A DNA stretch of 57,227 bases from Myxococcales bacterium (GTDB taxonomy: Bacteria; Myxococcota_A; Polyangia; GCA-2747355). A model generated the notes under the pieces. It saw only the letters and a list, made by a program, of their open reading frames with translations, was not told the DNA's origin and did no database searches. Made by a program: the position numbers and the translations under genes. Shown one piece after another: positions 27,021-35,290 of this stretch. The DNA lies in assembly GCA_020431405.1 (NCBI GenBank), contig JAGQIK010000020.1:1-57227 (forward strand). Direction: 5' to 3'. Position 1 is the stretch's first letter; every line of letters starts with the position of its first letter.

Positions 27021-27827
27021 GTGGCCAAGCAACACGAGAAGGCTGAGGGACTGCCGAACGAACCGAACGTGGGTTGGCGTGTCGGCATCCTGATCATCGG
27101 CTCGCTGTTTTGGGACACCAAACGAAAGAAGTGGCGCGAGCAGCTCAGGTTCGACAAAGAGGCACAACCAAGTATCAAGGTCCCGATTCGCTACGGGCGC
27201 ATCTCCAAGAGCCGCGGCAACTGCTACACGATGGCCTTCGATCCCAAGTTGGACGACATCAAGTGGGGTGATGCGTTCGTGATCGAGGCCAAGAAGCGGG
27301 CCGCGGACGTTGACTCACTGCTCACGGAAGCGGTCGAGCTGGGCGAAGCCGAAGGCATCCCCGACAACATGTGCATTGCACGCTGGTGCGCTATCGGGGC
27401 TGTCTGGAGGCGTGCTGAACCACAGGTTGTGCGTGAGTGGCGAGACAAGCTCGCCACCAAAGCCACTGACGCGGTGCGGAGGAAGCACCCGAATCGCGCG
27501 GACATCGCGCGCCTTGCAGACCTCCCCTTCAACTGGTCCATCCTCGATGCTGATGAGAAATTCGACGTGCTGCTCGCGGCCAACTGCGACCCCGTCGCCG
27601 AGTGGCCATCGGCCGCAGACATCGCCCATCGCATGTACGCTGACACAACTCGCTTGGGCTTCGAGTACTTCCAGAAGAACCGAAAGGCGGGGATCACCAC
27701 ATTCCAAGACGCCGATATTCTCAGGGAGCTGAAGGCTCTGTTCGAGAAGGACCACGACCGTTTGAAGTGGATCGACGATCAAGTGAACTGCTTTGACGCT
27801 ACGACTCGTCGCTCGCCCTCGAAGTGA
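27021..27827 (+). CDS. Unknown protein, possibly gamma-glutamylcyclotransferase-like fold
   Basis: A 268-residue protein. The early segment 'RVGILIIGSLFWD', followed by 'WREQ', 'KVPIRYGRISKSRGNCYTMA' and 'GDAFVI', resembles the GGCT-like barrel (Y/IGSLxWD and R-x-S-x-x-RG patterns), but I am not sure. GTG at 27021 is chosen because GGAG lies 6 bases before it; the frame is open back to a TTG at 26913. It begins the island's plus-strand operon, 78 bp before the next gene. Such folds remove amino-acid or nucleotide-linked adducts. Any role in defence is inference. Confidence 0.5.
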   Translation: MAKQHEKAEGLPNEPNVGWRVGILIIGSLFWDTKRKKWREQLRFDKEAQPSIKVPIRYGRISKSRGNCYTMAFDPKLDDIKWGDAFVIEAKKRAADVDSLLTEAVELGEAEGIPDNMCIARWCAIGAVWRRAEPQVVREWRDKLATKATDAVRRKHPNRADIARLADLPFNWSILDADEKFDVLLAANCDPVAEWPSAADIAHRMYADTTRLGFEYFQKNRKAGITTFQDADILRELKALFEKDHDRLKWIDDQVNCFDATTRRSPSK

Positions 27828-27905
27828 AGTAGCTGTCGTCAAGCTGGGGGCCCGGCGTCTTCGGCGTTGCTAGCATCTCTAGCACTTTCAACACCGTCGT
27901 CAGCA

Positions 27906-29276
27906 ATGAAGCAGTTTGCGGCCGAAGTACGTCTTGCGCCGCACGCTGTCATTGTAGAAATCTTGGCAGACGTCGAGCTGGATCGATATGCAACGGGTCA
28001 AAGAAGAGGCAGGGCGATGTTTCATCTGACCAAACTCGACGAGGAGCTCGCGGCGTCTGGCGGTTCGCGCGATCCACTCGGCCTGCAGCCCGTGTGGTCC
28101 TACTTCGGACGCAAACTGGTTCCATCGCTGACGACGGTATCGACGCGGTCGCAGCATTTTTCCCGCTTGCTGCTGGCGCTGTCCTGCCGAGACACGTGGC
28201 TTGCCCAGCGCCCGGGAACCGAGCTGTCGGGGGTTGAGGCCCTTCTTGTCTTCGAAGAGCTTCATGCCTACTCCCTGCGCGCCGAGATGGATGACATCGG
28301 TGAGACCCCCGGCAAGCGGCGCGTGGAGGTGAACTGGCGAGAGCTCAGGGGCGATCCTGAGATCGGACACTGGCCCGAACAACAGATCCTGCGCAACCAG
28401 GCTGGAGTTGGGATCTCCGGCCGCTACTTCACGCCACTCGTTCGAATGGGCATCGTCGACAAGGAGGGATGTTTGGCTGGCGATGTGCGCGTGGAGCAGT
28501 TGTTCGGTGTTGAGGTGAACCGGCTTCAGCGTGCTGTGAGGACCGTTCTCGAGGCGATCGAGGAGAGCCAGCGGCCGGTAGCGTTTTCCAGCGTTCCCAA
28601 AACGGCGCGCCGGCTCATGGCGCGACTGCTGCCGCACGAGGGGCACGTCGCTGATGCCGAGGTGAGTTTTTGGAAGCAGCGCATCGGCATAGACGGCGAG
28701 CGGGCGCCGCTCGTACGACGTGCAGCAGCGTACCTTCGCCAGACTCCAAAGGATGTCGAGCAGGTGCCGCGCGCTGTGGTCAACGCATTGCTCGACAGTG
28801 AGCTTAGCGCCACGCTGCGCGGTATTGTCGCGGACATCTGCGCTTGCGAGGCGTACATTGCGCCTCTGCAGAAGCTCTTCGATCAGCTGTACCTCGCTGG
28901 CAGTCTCTCCCGCTTCGACGCGACCGAGGTGACACGCGCTTGGCGCGACCAGCTGCGCCAAGCGCAGCCGAGCTTCGCTCGTCTTCGAGTGGAAGGCGAA
29001 CAGCTCGGGCGACGATTTCGCTCCCTAGTCGAAATCGAAGCCAGCGGGAGCAGCGGGGCTCTCGCTCGATCGCTACTTCGACACCACACCTTGGTCTCTG
29101 AAGGGAGGGGAGGTACGCCGTGGCTTGCCATCGAGAGCAGCAAGGTGCACGCCCTCAACTCGGCGTACGAGCCGTGGGCCTGGAGCAGCATGGATGAGGC
29201 GGCTTGGGTCAATGGCTACTATGTCCCGTCGCTTCGCAGCGTGCTTGACGGTCTTGACCAGAGACAGGCTCAGTGA
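27906..29276 (+). CDS. Unknown 456-residue protein coupled to PLD nuclease and helicase
   Basis: No known domain recognised. The protein is mainly helical with stretches such as 'SRDPLGLQPVWSYFGRKLVP', 'LSGVEALLVFEELHAYSLRA', 'GRYFTPLVRMGIVD' and a C-terminal 'NSAYEPWAWSSMDEAAWVNG'. The 'VEALLVFEEL' region and the helix-rich end suggest a scaffold or target-recognition subunit. ATG 27906 is preferred over TTG 27867, though neither has a clear Shine-Dalgarno. Its stop overlaps the PLD gene start by 4 bp (GTGA), so the products are made together. Similar proteins beside SNF2/PLD genes are something I only recall loosely (DUF6361-like context). Confidence 0.55.
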   Translation: MKQFAAEVRLAPHAVIVEILADVELDRYATGQRRGRAMFHLTKLDEELAASGGSRDPLGLQPVWSYFGRKLVPSLTTVSTRSQHFSRLLLALSCRDTWLAQRPGTELSGVEALLVFEELHAYSLRAEMDDIGETPGKRRVEVNWRELRGDPEIGHWPEQQILRNQAGVGISGRYFTPLVRMGIVDKEGCLAGDVRVEQLFGVEVNRLQRAVRTVLEAIEESQRPVAFSSVPKTARRLMARLLPHEGHVADAEVSFWKQRIGIDGERAPLVRRAAAYLRQTPKDVEQVPRAVVNALLDSELSATLRGIVADICACEAYIAPLQKLFDQLYLAGSLSRFDATEVTRAWRDQLRQAQPSFARLRVEGEQLGRRFRSLVEIEASGSSGALARSLLRHHTLVSEGRGGTPWLAIESSKVHALNSAYEPWAWSSMDEAAWVNGYYVPSLRSVLDGLDQRQAQ

Positions 29277-31285
29277 GCGAAAGGACCCTGCGTGAGGTCT
29301 TGCGCGACGCCATCGATCGCGTCGGCGAGCCTACGCTCGCCCTTTTCACCACGTTCAACTTCGACCCCGTCTTCTTCGAAGACTACGTTTTGCCGGTGTT
29401 CTGTGAAGGACTCGACGCGACAACGATGTCAGGCGTACTGGCAGCAGATCGGTTTCTTCGCAGTATGGCCACCGTCGTGTTCCACGATGCGGACCAGCTC
29501 GCCCAGGGGCGAAAGCGGCTTTCATACGGCACGGTGCCCGTTCGCCCGGAGGCGCACAATTTCTTCCATCCGAAGCTCATTGTGTTGGGCAACGACGATG
29601 GCGAGTTTCTGCTCATCGTCGGCTCGGCGAATCTGACGGTGTCGGGCTGGGGGCGCAACCACGAGGTGATAACCACACCCGTCGATGTGCCTGCCAAGAG
29701 CTACGTATCGCTGACACTCTTTCGTACCTTGGAGTGGCTGCGCGACTATGCCCAGGCTCAGCTGCGTGGTGTTGATGGCGAAGCGGTCTGGTACCAGAAG
29801 CTCGACCGGGCCGTGAGCGAGCTGGAGACACATCGACGTCGATCGAAGGACGACCGTTTTCTGCTGTCGTCGCTCAGCGAGGCCTACGACGGTGGCGTTG
29901 TTGAGAACCTCGCGAGCTACGCGGAACTGGTGGACGCACGACGGTTGACGGTCTACTCGCCGTACTTCAGCAGCAACTTGTCCAACTTGGTGGCCTCGCT
30001 GCGGAGCAAAATCGGTCGGCCGAGCCTGCAGGTGCGTCTCGTGCCGGCACTGGAGATGACGCGCGATGGCCAGCTTCGTGTCGGCATCTGTGACGCCGAG
30101 CGAGACGTCGACAGGGAGTACGAGATCCGTCGCGTGCGAGGAGATCACGGGCAGCGATTCCGCCACGCCAAGCTTTTCTGGGTCGAGGGAACGAAGAGGC
30201 GTCATGTCGTCATGGCTGGCTCGCACAACTTCACGAGACCAGCGTTGGCGCTCGACCTCGAAGGTCATGCACCCAACGTGGAAGCGTCGCTCGCCGTCGC
30301 CCTTGGTGAGAAGGAGACACTCGCGCTCCTCGGTGACTTAGCGGACCTCGAGTTGCTCGATCTCGATGCTGTCGTGCTCAAGACTCGCGAGGAGCTCGAG
30401 GAGGAAGCCCCCCGAGTGTCGCGTTTTTCGTGTTCGGTGGTAGCCGATTGGCGCAAGCGCGAGTACCGCGTTGTCGGGCAGCCGACTCACGCTAGCCTGT
30501 TGATCGAGCTGCCCGGCCTTAGCGAGGACACACACGTAGTAGCAGGCGAGCCGACGATTGTGGCCTTCACCGACCAGGTCGACAAGGCGCTGCGTCGACG
30601 CAAGTTCTTCCGTGCATGGCTCGATGGACAGTTGGACGAGCCGGTCGTTGGCCTTGTTTGTGAGCTTGGTTGGGAGCGATTTCGAGTCGACGCGGTCGGG
30701 ACGAACCTGGCTGACTACCTTGACGTCTGGCGCGCGGGTGACCACGACGACCTGGTCGATAGGTCGTCGCGAAAGATGCTGCGCTCGCTCGTTGAGAACG
30801 GCGACGGTGAGAATGAACGGGATGCTGTGGAGGTGATCGCTAGCCGGCTCGAGCGGCAGGAGCATCTCGACACACTCTACGGAATGCTGGGGGGCTTCAT
30901 CGAGCTGGCGCGTCACGTCGATCAGGCGCAATCGGCGGCAGCCGTTGACGAGCTGCTTTGGTGTGGACCGCACAGTCTGGCCAACTTTGTGCAACTGCTC
31001 GAGGACACCGCTGACGAGGTGCTTTCCCCGATACGTCGCTGGGTGCTCTACACCGAAGCGCAGCAACTGATAGCGCGTCCTACGTCGGTTCGTGCAACCG
31101 ATGGCGTAGCCGAACGCCTCTACGAGCTATGCCAGCGGCTTCGTGAGTGTTGCCGGCGGATCGAGGAGTCGACCGTCCTGCGCGATATCGATCGTGCGCA
31201 CATCGACGACACCACTCCACTCTTCGAGTGGTTTCGCCGCCAGCTTGGACTCGAATTTGAAAGGATGTGGGAGGCCGACGAGTGA
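29273..31285 (+). CDS. PLD-superfamily nuclease with two HxK motifs
   Basis: A 670-residue protein. Two phospholipase D-like half-sites are present: His99/Lys101 with GSANLT at 117-122, and His298/Lys300 with GSHNFT at 316-321. Together these form a complete HKD-type active site in one chain, as in DNA nucleases of the family. The C-terminal 300 residues are helical and unassigned. GTG start at 29273, overlapping the preceding and following genes by 4 bp each. PLD nucleases paired with helicases occur in DISARM (DrmC) and Dpd (DpdK) defence systems. Here it most likely cuts DNA handed over by the SNF2-type helicase. Confidence 0.75.
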   Translation: MSERTLREVLRDAIDRVGEPTLALFTTFNFDPVFFEDYVLPVFCEGLDATTMSGVLAADRFLRSMATVVFHDADQLAQGRKRLSYGTVPVRPEAHNFFHPKLIVLGNDDGEFLLIVGSANLTVSGWGRNHEVITTPVDVPAKSYVSLTLFRTLEWLRDYAQAQLRGVDGEAVWYQKLDRAVSELETHRRRSKDDRFLLSSLSEAYDGGVVENLASYAELVDARRLTVYSPYFSSNLSNLVASLRSKIGRPSLQVRLVPALEMTRDGQLRVGICDAERDVDREYEIRRVRGDHGQRFRHAKLFWVEGTKRRHVVMAGSHNFTRPALALDLEGHAPNVEASLAVALGEKETLALLGDLADLELLDLDAVVLKTREELEEEAPRVSRFSCSVVADWRKREYRVVGQPTHASLLIELPGLSEDTHVVAGEPTIVAFTDQVDKALRRRKFFRAWLDGQLDEPVVGLVCELGWERFRVDAVGTNLADYLDVWRAGDHDDLVDRSSRKMLRSLVENGDGENERDAVEVIASRLERQEHLDTLYGMLGGFIELARHVDQAQSAAAVDELLWCGPHSLANFVQLLEDTADEVLSPIRRWVLYTEAQQLIARPTSVRATDGVAERLYELCQRLRECCRRIEESTVLRDIDRAHIDDTTPLFEWFRRQLGLEFERMWEADE

Positions 31286-34200
31286 GCAGCCTCTTCCGAG
31301 ACGCGATCGCGACCGACCAGGTGCGTCGCATTCTCTCACTGAAACCTGTCGGGTATGGCAACACCGCCGGTGGCGGTGCATCGATGTACGACAAGCAGGT
31401 TCGCGGGATCGCGCGCCTGTACAACATCCTCTGCGAGCACCCACTTGCGTATCTTGCGGACGAAGTGGGGATGGGCAAGACCTATCAAGGCCTCGGGTTG
31501 GCGTGCGTGTTGTGGAATCTTGATCCCGATGCGCGCGTGATGGTCGTTGCTCCTCGTGGCAACGTGCAGCGTAAATGGGCGGCCGACTACTACGCGTTCC
31601 TCCGAAACAACTACCGGCATCGCGACGATCGAGTCGTTGATTGTCTCCTTGGTCGCCCGGTGCGCGAGCCCGCTATCTGCGATAATCTGACCCACCTCGT
31701 CAGCGAGCTCGTACGCGACGCCACACGGTTCTTCGTCCTGCGGCACACGTCGTTCATGCGACCTGTGGTCTTTTCGTCGTCAGGACGAACGCAGGCCGGC
31801 ACCATCGTCAAAAAGAAGCGCGGCGAGTTCAACCTGCTCCACGCTTATCCTGCTGGCGAACTCCGAGACGAGTTCCGGCGGTCGACCCTCGCTAACGACG
31901 AGGCGAGACAAGCATGCATGTCGTGGACTGCCGCCGCCGTCAATCAATCACTGCCCGACGTGGACCTTTTGATCGTCGATGAGGCTCAGTGCCTGCGAAA
32001 CCGTACTAACCAGAGCAATCGCAACTTCCGCCGCGTCTTCGGCCTCCACCAGAGTCCTGATGAGCGCCGCGAAGAGCTCGGCCGCTTTCTCGACGGACGG
32101 ACGTTCGGGGGCCACACGCCGAGATGTCGTGTCAGACGCCTGCTCCTGCTCAGTGCGACACCAGCACATTCACGTGTGGAAGACATCGCTTCACAACTGC
32201 GGTACGGCCTGGGACTTGACGATTCCGATCAGCTACGCCAGGTGATCGACGCGTTGGAGCAGTCTCAAGGCGATGTGGCGCGGGCTAGCGACGCCCTGCG
32301 GCGGGTGATGGTCCGACGCTTTCGCATGTTTGGACAGCTGAACAAGTACGGCTATCGGGAAGAGTACGCACCAGCGATGCGCGTCGAGGAGGACCCACTC
32401 GCGGAGCTCTCGACTGCGTTGGTGACCAAGCACGTTTATCGCGCGCTCAAAGGCCGTGGGAATCGCTTCCGAGTGGGGTTTCTCTCCTCGTTCGAGAGCC
32501 TGCAGGATTCCATCGGCCGGCAAACTAGAGCGTCGGAGGATGAGGACCCCCCCTCCGAGGGTACGCACACCGAGGAGGACGGTCGCCCGCCGGACCAGGG
32601 CTTCATCACCACGCTGAATCGGTCCTTTCAACAGTCGTTTGGCATCCCCTTGGTCCATCCCAAGCAGCGCTACGTTGTTGACGAGGCTCGCCACATCCTC
32701 GATCCCTCGCGAACTCCCGATCTCGTCAAGATGCTCGTTTTCGTGCGGCGCATTGCCAGCGTCGGCGAGCTCGCGCGCGACATCTCGGCTGCATACGATG
32801 AAGTTGTGGAACAGCGACTCGCGCGGCTGTTCGACCTCGACACCGTAGGGGTCAGCCCCAGCCTGGTTGAAACGCGATTGCGTGAGCTGCGCGGGCGCGG
32901 TGATGACGATCAGCGAGGGGAGCATGGCGGTGACGAGGACGACAGGGCGCGCGAGGATGTGGGCACCACCAGCCGATACCTTGATCTCTTCCGTTCGCGC
33001 GGCTCGCCAGGGCAGTGGTTTCGAACGCGGTTCAACCAAGGTCGAGCGCTGTGGTGGTTTTTCGACGAGAACTGGGTGCGCACCCTCTGGTGGCTGCACA
33101 CGGGTGGCAGCCAATCGTTGGATGCCTACCTTGGTGGGCGTGGCCTGTCCTGTAGCGATACCGACGCGGCGTATCCCACGCGCCACGAGGCTTTCTACAA
33201 GAGCCAGCTGAACGTGATCGACGACGTGTGTCGCGCGTCGGCACCAGGCGTGTGTTCGTTCCTCAGGCGTCGCCTGGCGCGCTACGCAGACGATGCGGAT
33301 CGCGCGGGAGCGCCGGACGCGCGGCTGCTGCTGCGTACGTCATTCTGGAACGAGCTGCTCGAGCGCGGAGCCGACGGCTACGCCAGCTTTCTGTCATTCG
33401 AGCCGGGCGACGGGCAAGAGGATGCTCTGTATCAACGCGAGCAGATCAAGGCGTGGATGTCGAAGAACCTGCGCATGTCCGAGCCAATATTCGACCTAGC
33501 GGCCGCGTATCGTCGGCATGCCGACGACTACGGTGCGATGGTGCGACGTTTTGTCGATCTCGTCGAGGAACAGCCCAAGCTCGTGAGACGACTCGAGCTC
33601 CTCGCCAGCCATGCGATCCTGATCGACCGCACACTCGGCTACGACCAGCGGGCTGACCGCTATGATCGCCTGGATGGTTGGGCCGTCTTCGATGAGCAGA
33701 ACCCGGTGCGGGGCGTGCTCGGCGGTTCTGGCAATCGAGATATCGCGACGCGGCAGTTCAATACGCCCTTTTTTCCCGATGTCGTTGTCTGCACCGACGT
33801 GCTGCGGGAGGGAGTCGACCTTCATCTGTTCTGCGACCGCGTTGTCCACTATGGACTGGCCTACAGTCCGGGAGATATCGAGCAACGAACGGGTCGCATT
33901 GATCGCTACTTCAGCAAGACCTACCGCGCGATCGAGACTTCCACCAGCCATAGCAGTCGCCTCCGGGTCGAATACCCCTACGTTGCTTCGACGCTGGACG
34001 AGCTGCAGCTCGCACGCGTGTTGTCGAGGCGCAACGAAGTGCAGACGTTGATGGACCGGGGGTTGCCCATCCCCGAGTTCGATCGCGATATGTCAGCACG
34101 GGAGAAGGTCGATCCAGTCGTAGACCTGCTCCTCAAGCCCTCGAGAGAGCGCCGCGAGGATCCGTTTCCAGCTTTGGAAGGTAGCGGCCCGACGACGGTC

Positions 34201-34788
34201 CACGTCGCGCCGCCCGAAGGTTGGCACGACCAGGCTCGAGATCACCTCCGCAATGCACTGCGTGAGTTTCGGAGGCGATATCGAACAGTCGGGCGAGCCG
34301 ATGTCTATCTTGAAGGAAAGCTCGACTTCCGAATCGCTCGCTTGACCGTGGCTATCGTCGGGAGAGGTGAGGGCAAGCGTCTCGCTCTGGTAGACGAGAC
34401 CTTTCAGCGCGTGCAAGCCGTGCAGCTGACATTGGACTTCCTCGGCGAGTACCGCACCCACGTGGTCCGCGCTCGCTCCTGGATCACCAAGGACAGCGAA
34501 AGGCAGAGCACGCTCGACGCGTGGCTGAGCGCGCTGCCAGCAGCGCCCGTGGCTACGTTTGCCGCCGGCGTCGCGGTCGTACACGAACATCGCCGAACAA
34601 GCAGGCGGCAGGTGCTGAATGCGCTCGTCGCCGAATCAGGAATACCGTTCACGCGCGAGGATCAAGCCTGCACCATGCACACAGACGAGCTCGCTGATCT
34701 CGTTAGGCGTGTCGCACTCACCGCGGACCTCTACGAAGAGCAGCTTCATGGTGCCGATGATCGCGTGCCGGAAGCCGGGTGGAGGTAG
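31282..34788 (+). CDS. SNF2-type superfamily 2 helicase/translocase
   Basis: A 1168-residue ATPase. Motif I is ADEVGMGKT (about 59-67), motif II is DEAQ (233-236), motif III is LLSATP (about 288), and motif VI is 'QRTGRIDR' near 867, preceded by 'TDVLREGVDLH'. The DEVGxGKT and GRIDR forms belong to the SNF2/RapA-like branch. A long insert between the two RecA-like halves contains an acidic, low-complexity patch (around residues 415-440 and 540-560). The C-terminal 250 residues are unassigned. GTG start overlaps the PLD stop. Probable role: DNA translocation or remodelling driving the nuclease. Confidence 0.8.
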   Translation: MSSLFRDAIATDQVRRILSLKPVGYGNTAGGGASMYDKQVRGIARLYNILCEHPLAYLADEVGMGKTYQGLGLACVLWNLDPDARVMVVAPRGNVQRKWAADYYAFLRNNYRHRDDRVVDCLLGRPVREPAICDNLTHLVSELVRDATRFFVLRHTSFMRPVVFSSSGRTQAGTIVKKKRGEFNLLHAYPAGELRDEFRRSTLANDEARQACMSWTAAAVNQSLPDVDLLIVDEAQCLRNRTNQSNRNFRRVFGLHQSPDERREELGRFLDGRTFGGHTPRCRVRRLLLLSATPAHSRVEDIASQLRYGLGLDDSDQLRQVIDALEQSQGDVARASDALRRVMVRRFRMFGQLNKYGYREEYAPAMRVEEDPLAELSTALVTKHVYRALKGRGNRFRVGFLSSFESLQDSIGRQTRASEDEDPPSEGTHTEEDGRPPDQGFITTLNRSFQQSFGIPLVHPKQRYVVDEARHILDPSRTPDLVKMLVFVRRIASVGELARDISAAYDEVVEQRLARLFDLDTVGVSPSLVETRLRELRGRGDDDQRGEHGGDEDDRAREDVGTTSRYLDLFRSRGSPGQWFRTRFNQGRALWWFFDENWVRTLWWLHTGGSQSLDAYLGGRGLSCSDTDAAYPTRHEAFYKSQLNVIDDVCRASAPGVCSFLRRRLARYADDADRAGAPDARLLLRTSFWNELLERGADGYASFLSFEPGDGQEDALYQREQIKAWMSKNLRMSEPIFDLAAAYRRHADDYGAMVRRFVDLVEEQPKLVRRLELLASHAILIDRTLGYDQRADRYDRLDGWAVFDEQNPVRGVLGGSGNRDIATRQFNTPFFPDVVVCTDVLREGVDLHLFCDRVVHYGLAYSPGDIEQRTGRIDRYFSKTYRAIETSTSHSSRLRVEYPYVASTLDELQLARVLSRRNEVQTLMDRGLPIPEFDRDMSAREKVDPVVDLLLKPSRERREDPFPALEGSGPTTVHVAPPEGWHDQARDHLRNALREFRRRYRTVGRADVYLEGKLDFRIARLTVAIVGRGEGKRLALVDETFQRVQAVQLTLDFLGEYRTHVVRARSWITKDSERQSTLDAWLSALPAAPVATFAAGVAVVHEHRRTSRRQVLNALVAESGIPFTREDQACTMHTDELADLVRRVALTADLYEEQLHGADDRVPEAGWR

Positions 34789-34792
34789 ACTG

Positions 34793-35203
34793 ATGGAGCT
34801 TGACGAGCTCGAGAAGTTGATTCCGACTCTTCGATTCGGCGGCCGCGTCTCTGTTCGATCGGTCGGAGGAACGGAGCCCCTGAACGTGACTCTCGGCATC
34901 GGTGATGGCGGCCGAGGCCAGAAGCTCGAGATCACGTCGCGCTGGACGCCGTACGTCGTGATTCGCTCCAAGGTCTGCGCCGTCGACGATCTGCCGGGCG
35001 ATGACCCGCTCAGCTGGATGCTCACGGAGAATGCTGGCTCGGGACTCGGCGCGATCGTCGTGCGTGGTCGCTCGGTCTGGATAGAGATGGTGCTGCTCGC
35101 CGACTACGTCGATAGACCCGAGCTGGCGCTGGCAATCGAAGCCGTGGGTTTGGAGGCAGACCGCCTCGAAGCCAAGATGAGCGAGGGACGCGACCGCTAC
35201 TGA
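34793..35203 (+). CDS. Small YbjN/CesT-fold-like protein
   Basis: A 136-residue protein, ATG at 34793 with GGAGG 7 bases upstream, 4 bp after the helicase stop. The layout is helix, several beta strands ('KLEITSRWTPYVVIRSKVC'), a short segment, strands ('GAIVVRGRSVWIEMVLL') and a C-terminal helix ending in 'EADRLEAKM'. That matches the YbjN / type III chaperone-like fold used for protein binding. It is the last gene of the island's plus-strand operon and may act as chaperone or inhibitor of the larger subunits (inference). Confidence 0.55.
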   Translation: MELDELEKLIPTLRFGGRVSVRSVGGTEPLNVTLGIGDGGRGQKLEITSRWTPYVVIRSKVCAVDDLPGDDPLSWMLTENAGSGLGAIVVRGRSVWIEMVLLADYVDRPELALAIEAVGLEADRLEAKMSEGRDRY

Positions 35204-35251
35204 CGAATTCTTCGCTGGGCTCTACCCATGCGTGGAGGTGAGGAGGTCGCG

Positions 35252-35273
35252 AGCCTCGTAGACGTGTGAGGCT
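35252..35273. terminator. Weak hairpin between convergent operons
   Basis: AGCCTC and GAGGCT can pair around a ten-base loop in the 87-bp gap between the convergent genes. There is no strong T run, so it may be only a weak terminator or a chance repeat. Confidence 0.25.
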
Positions 35274-35290
35274 TCTGCAACCGTCGCGCG

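Noticed and set aside
27021-34788. Assignment to DISARM or Dpd
   Set aside because: The PLD and SNF2 components fit, but DUF1998 DrmB, methyltransferases and DpdA-like genes are absent, so neither label is supported.
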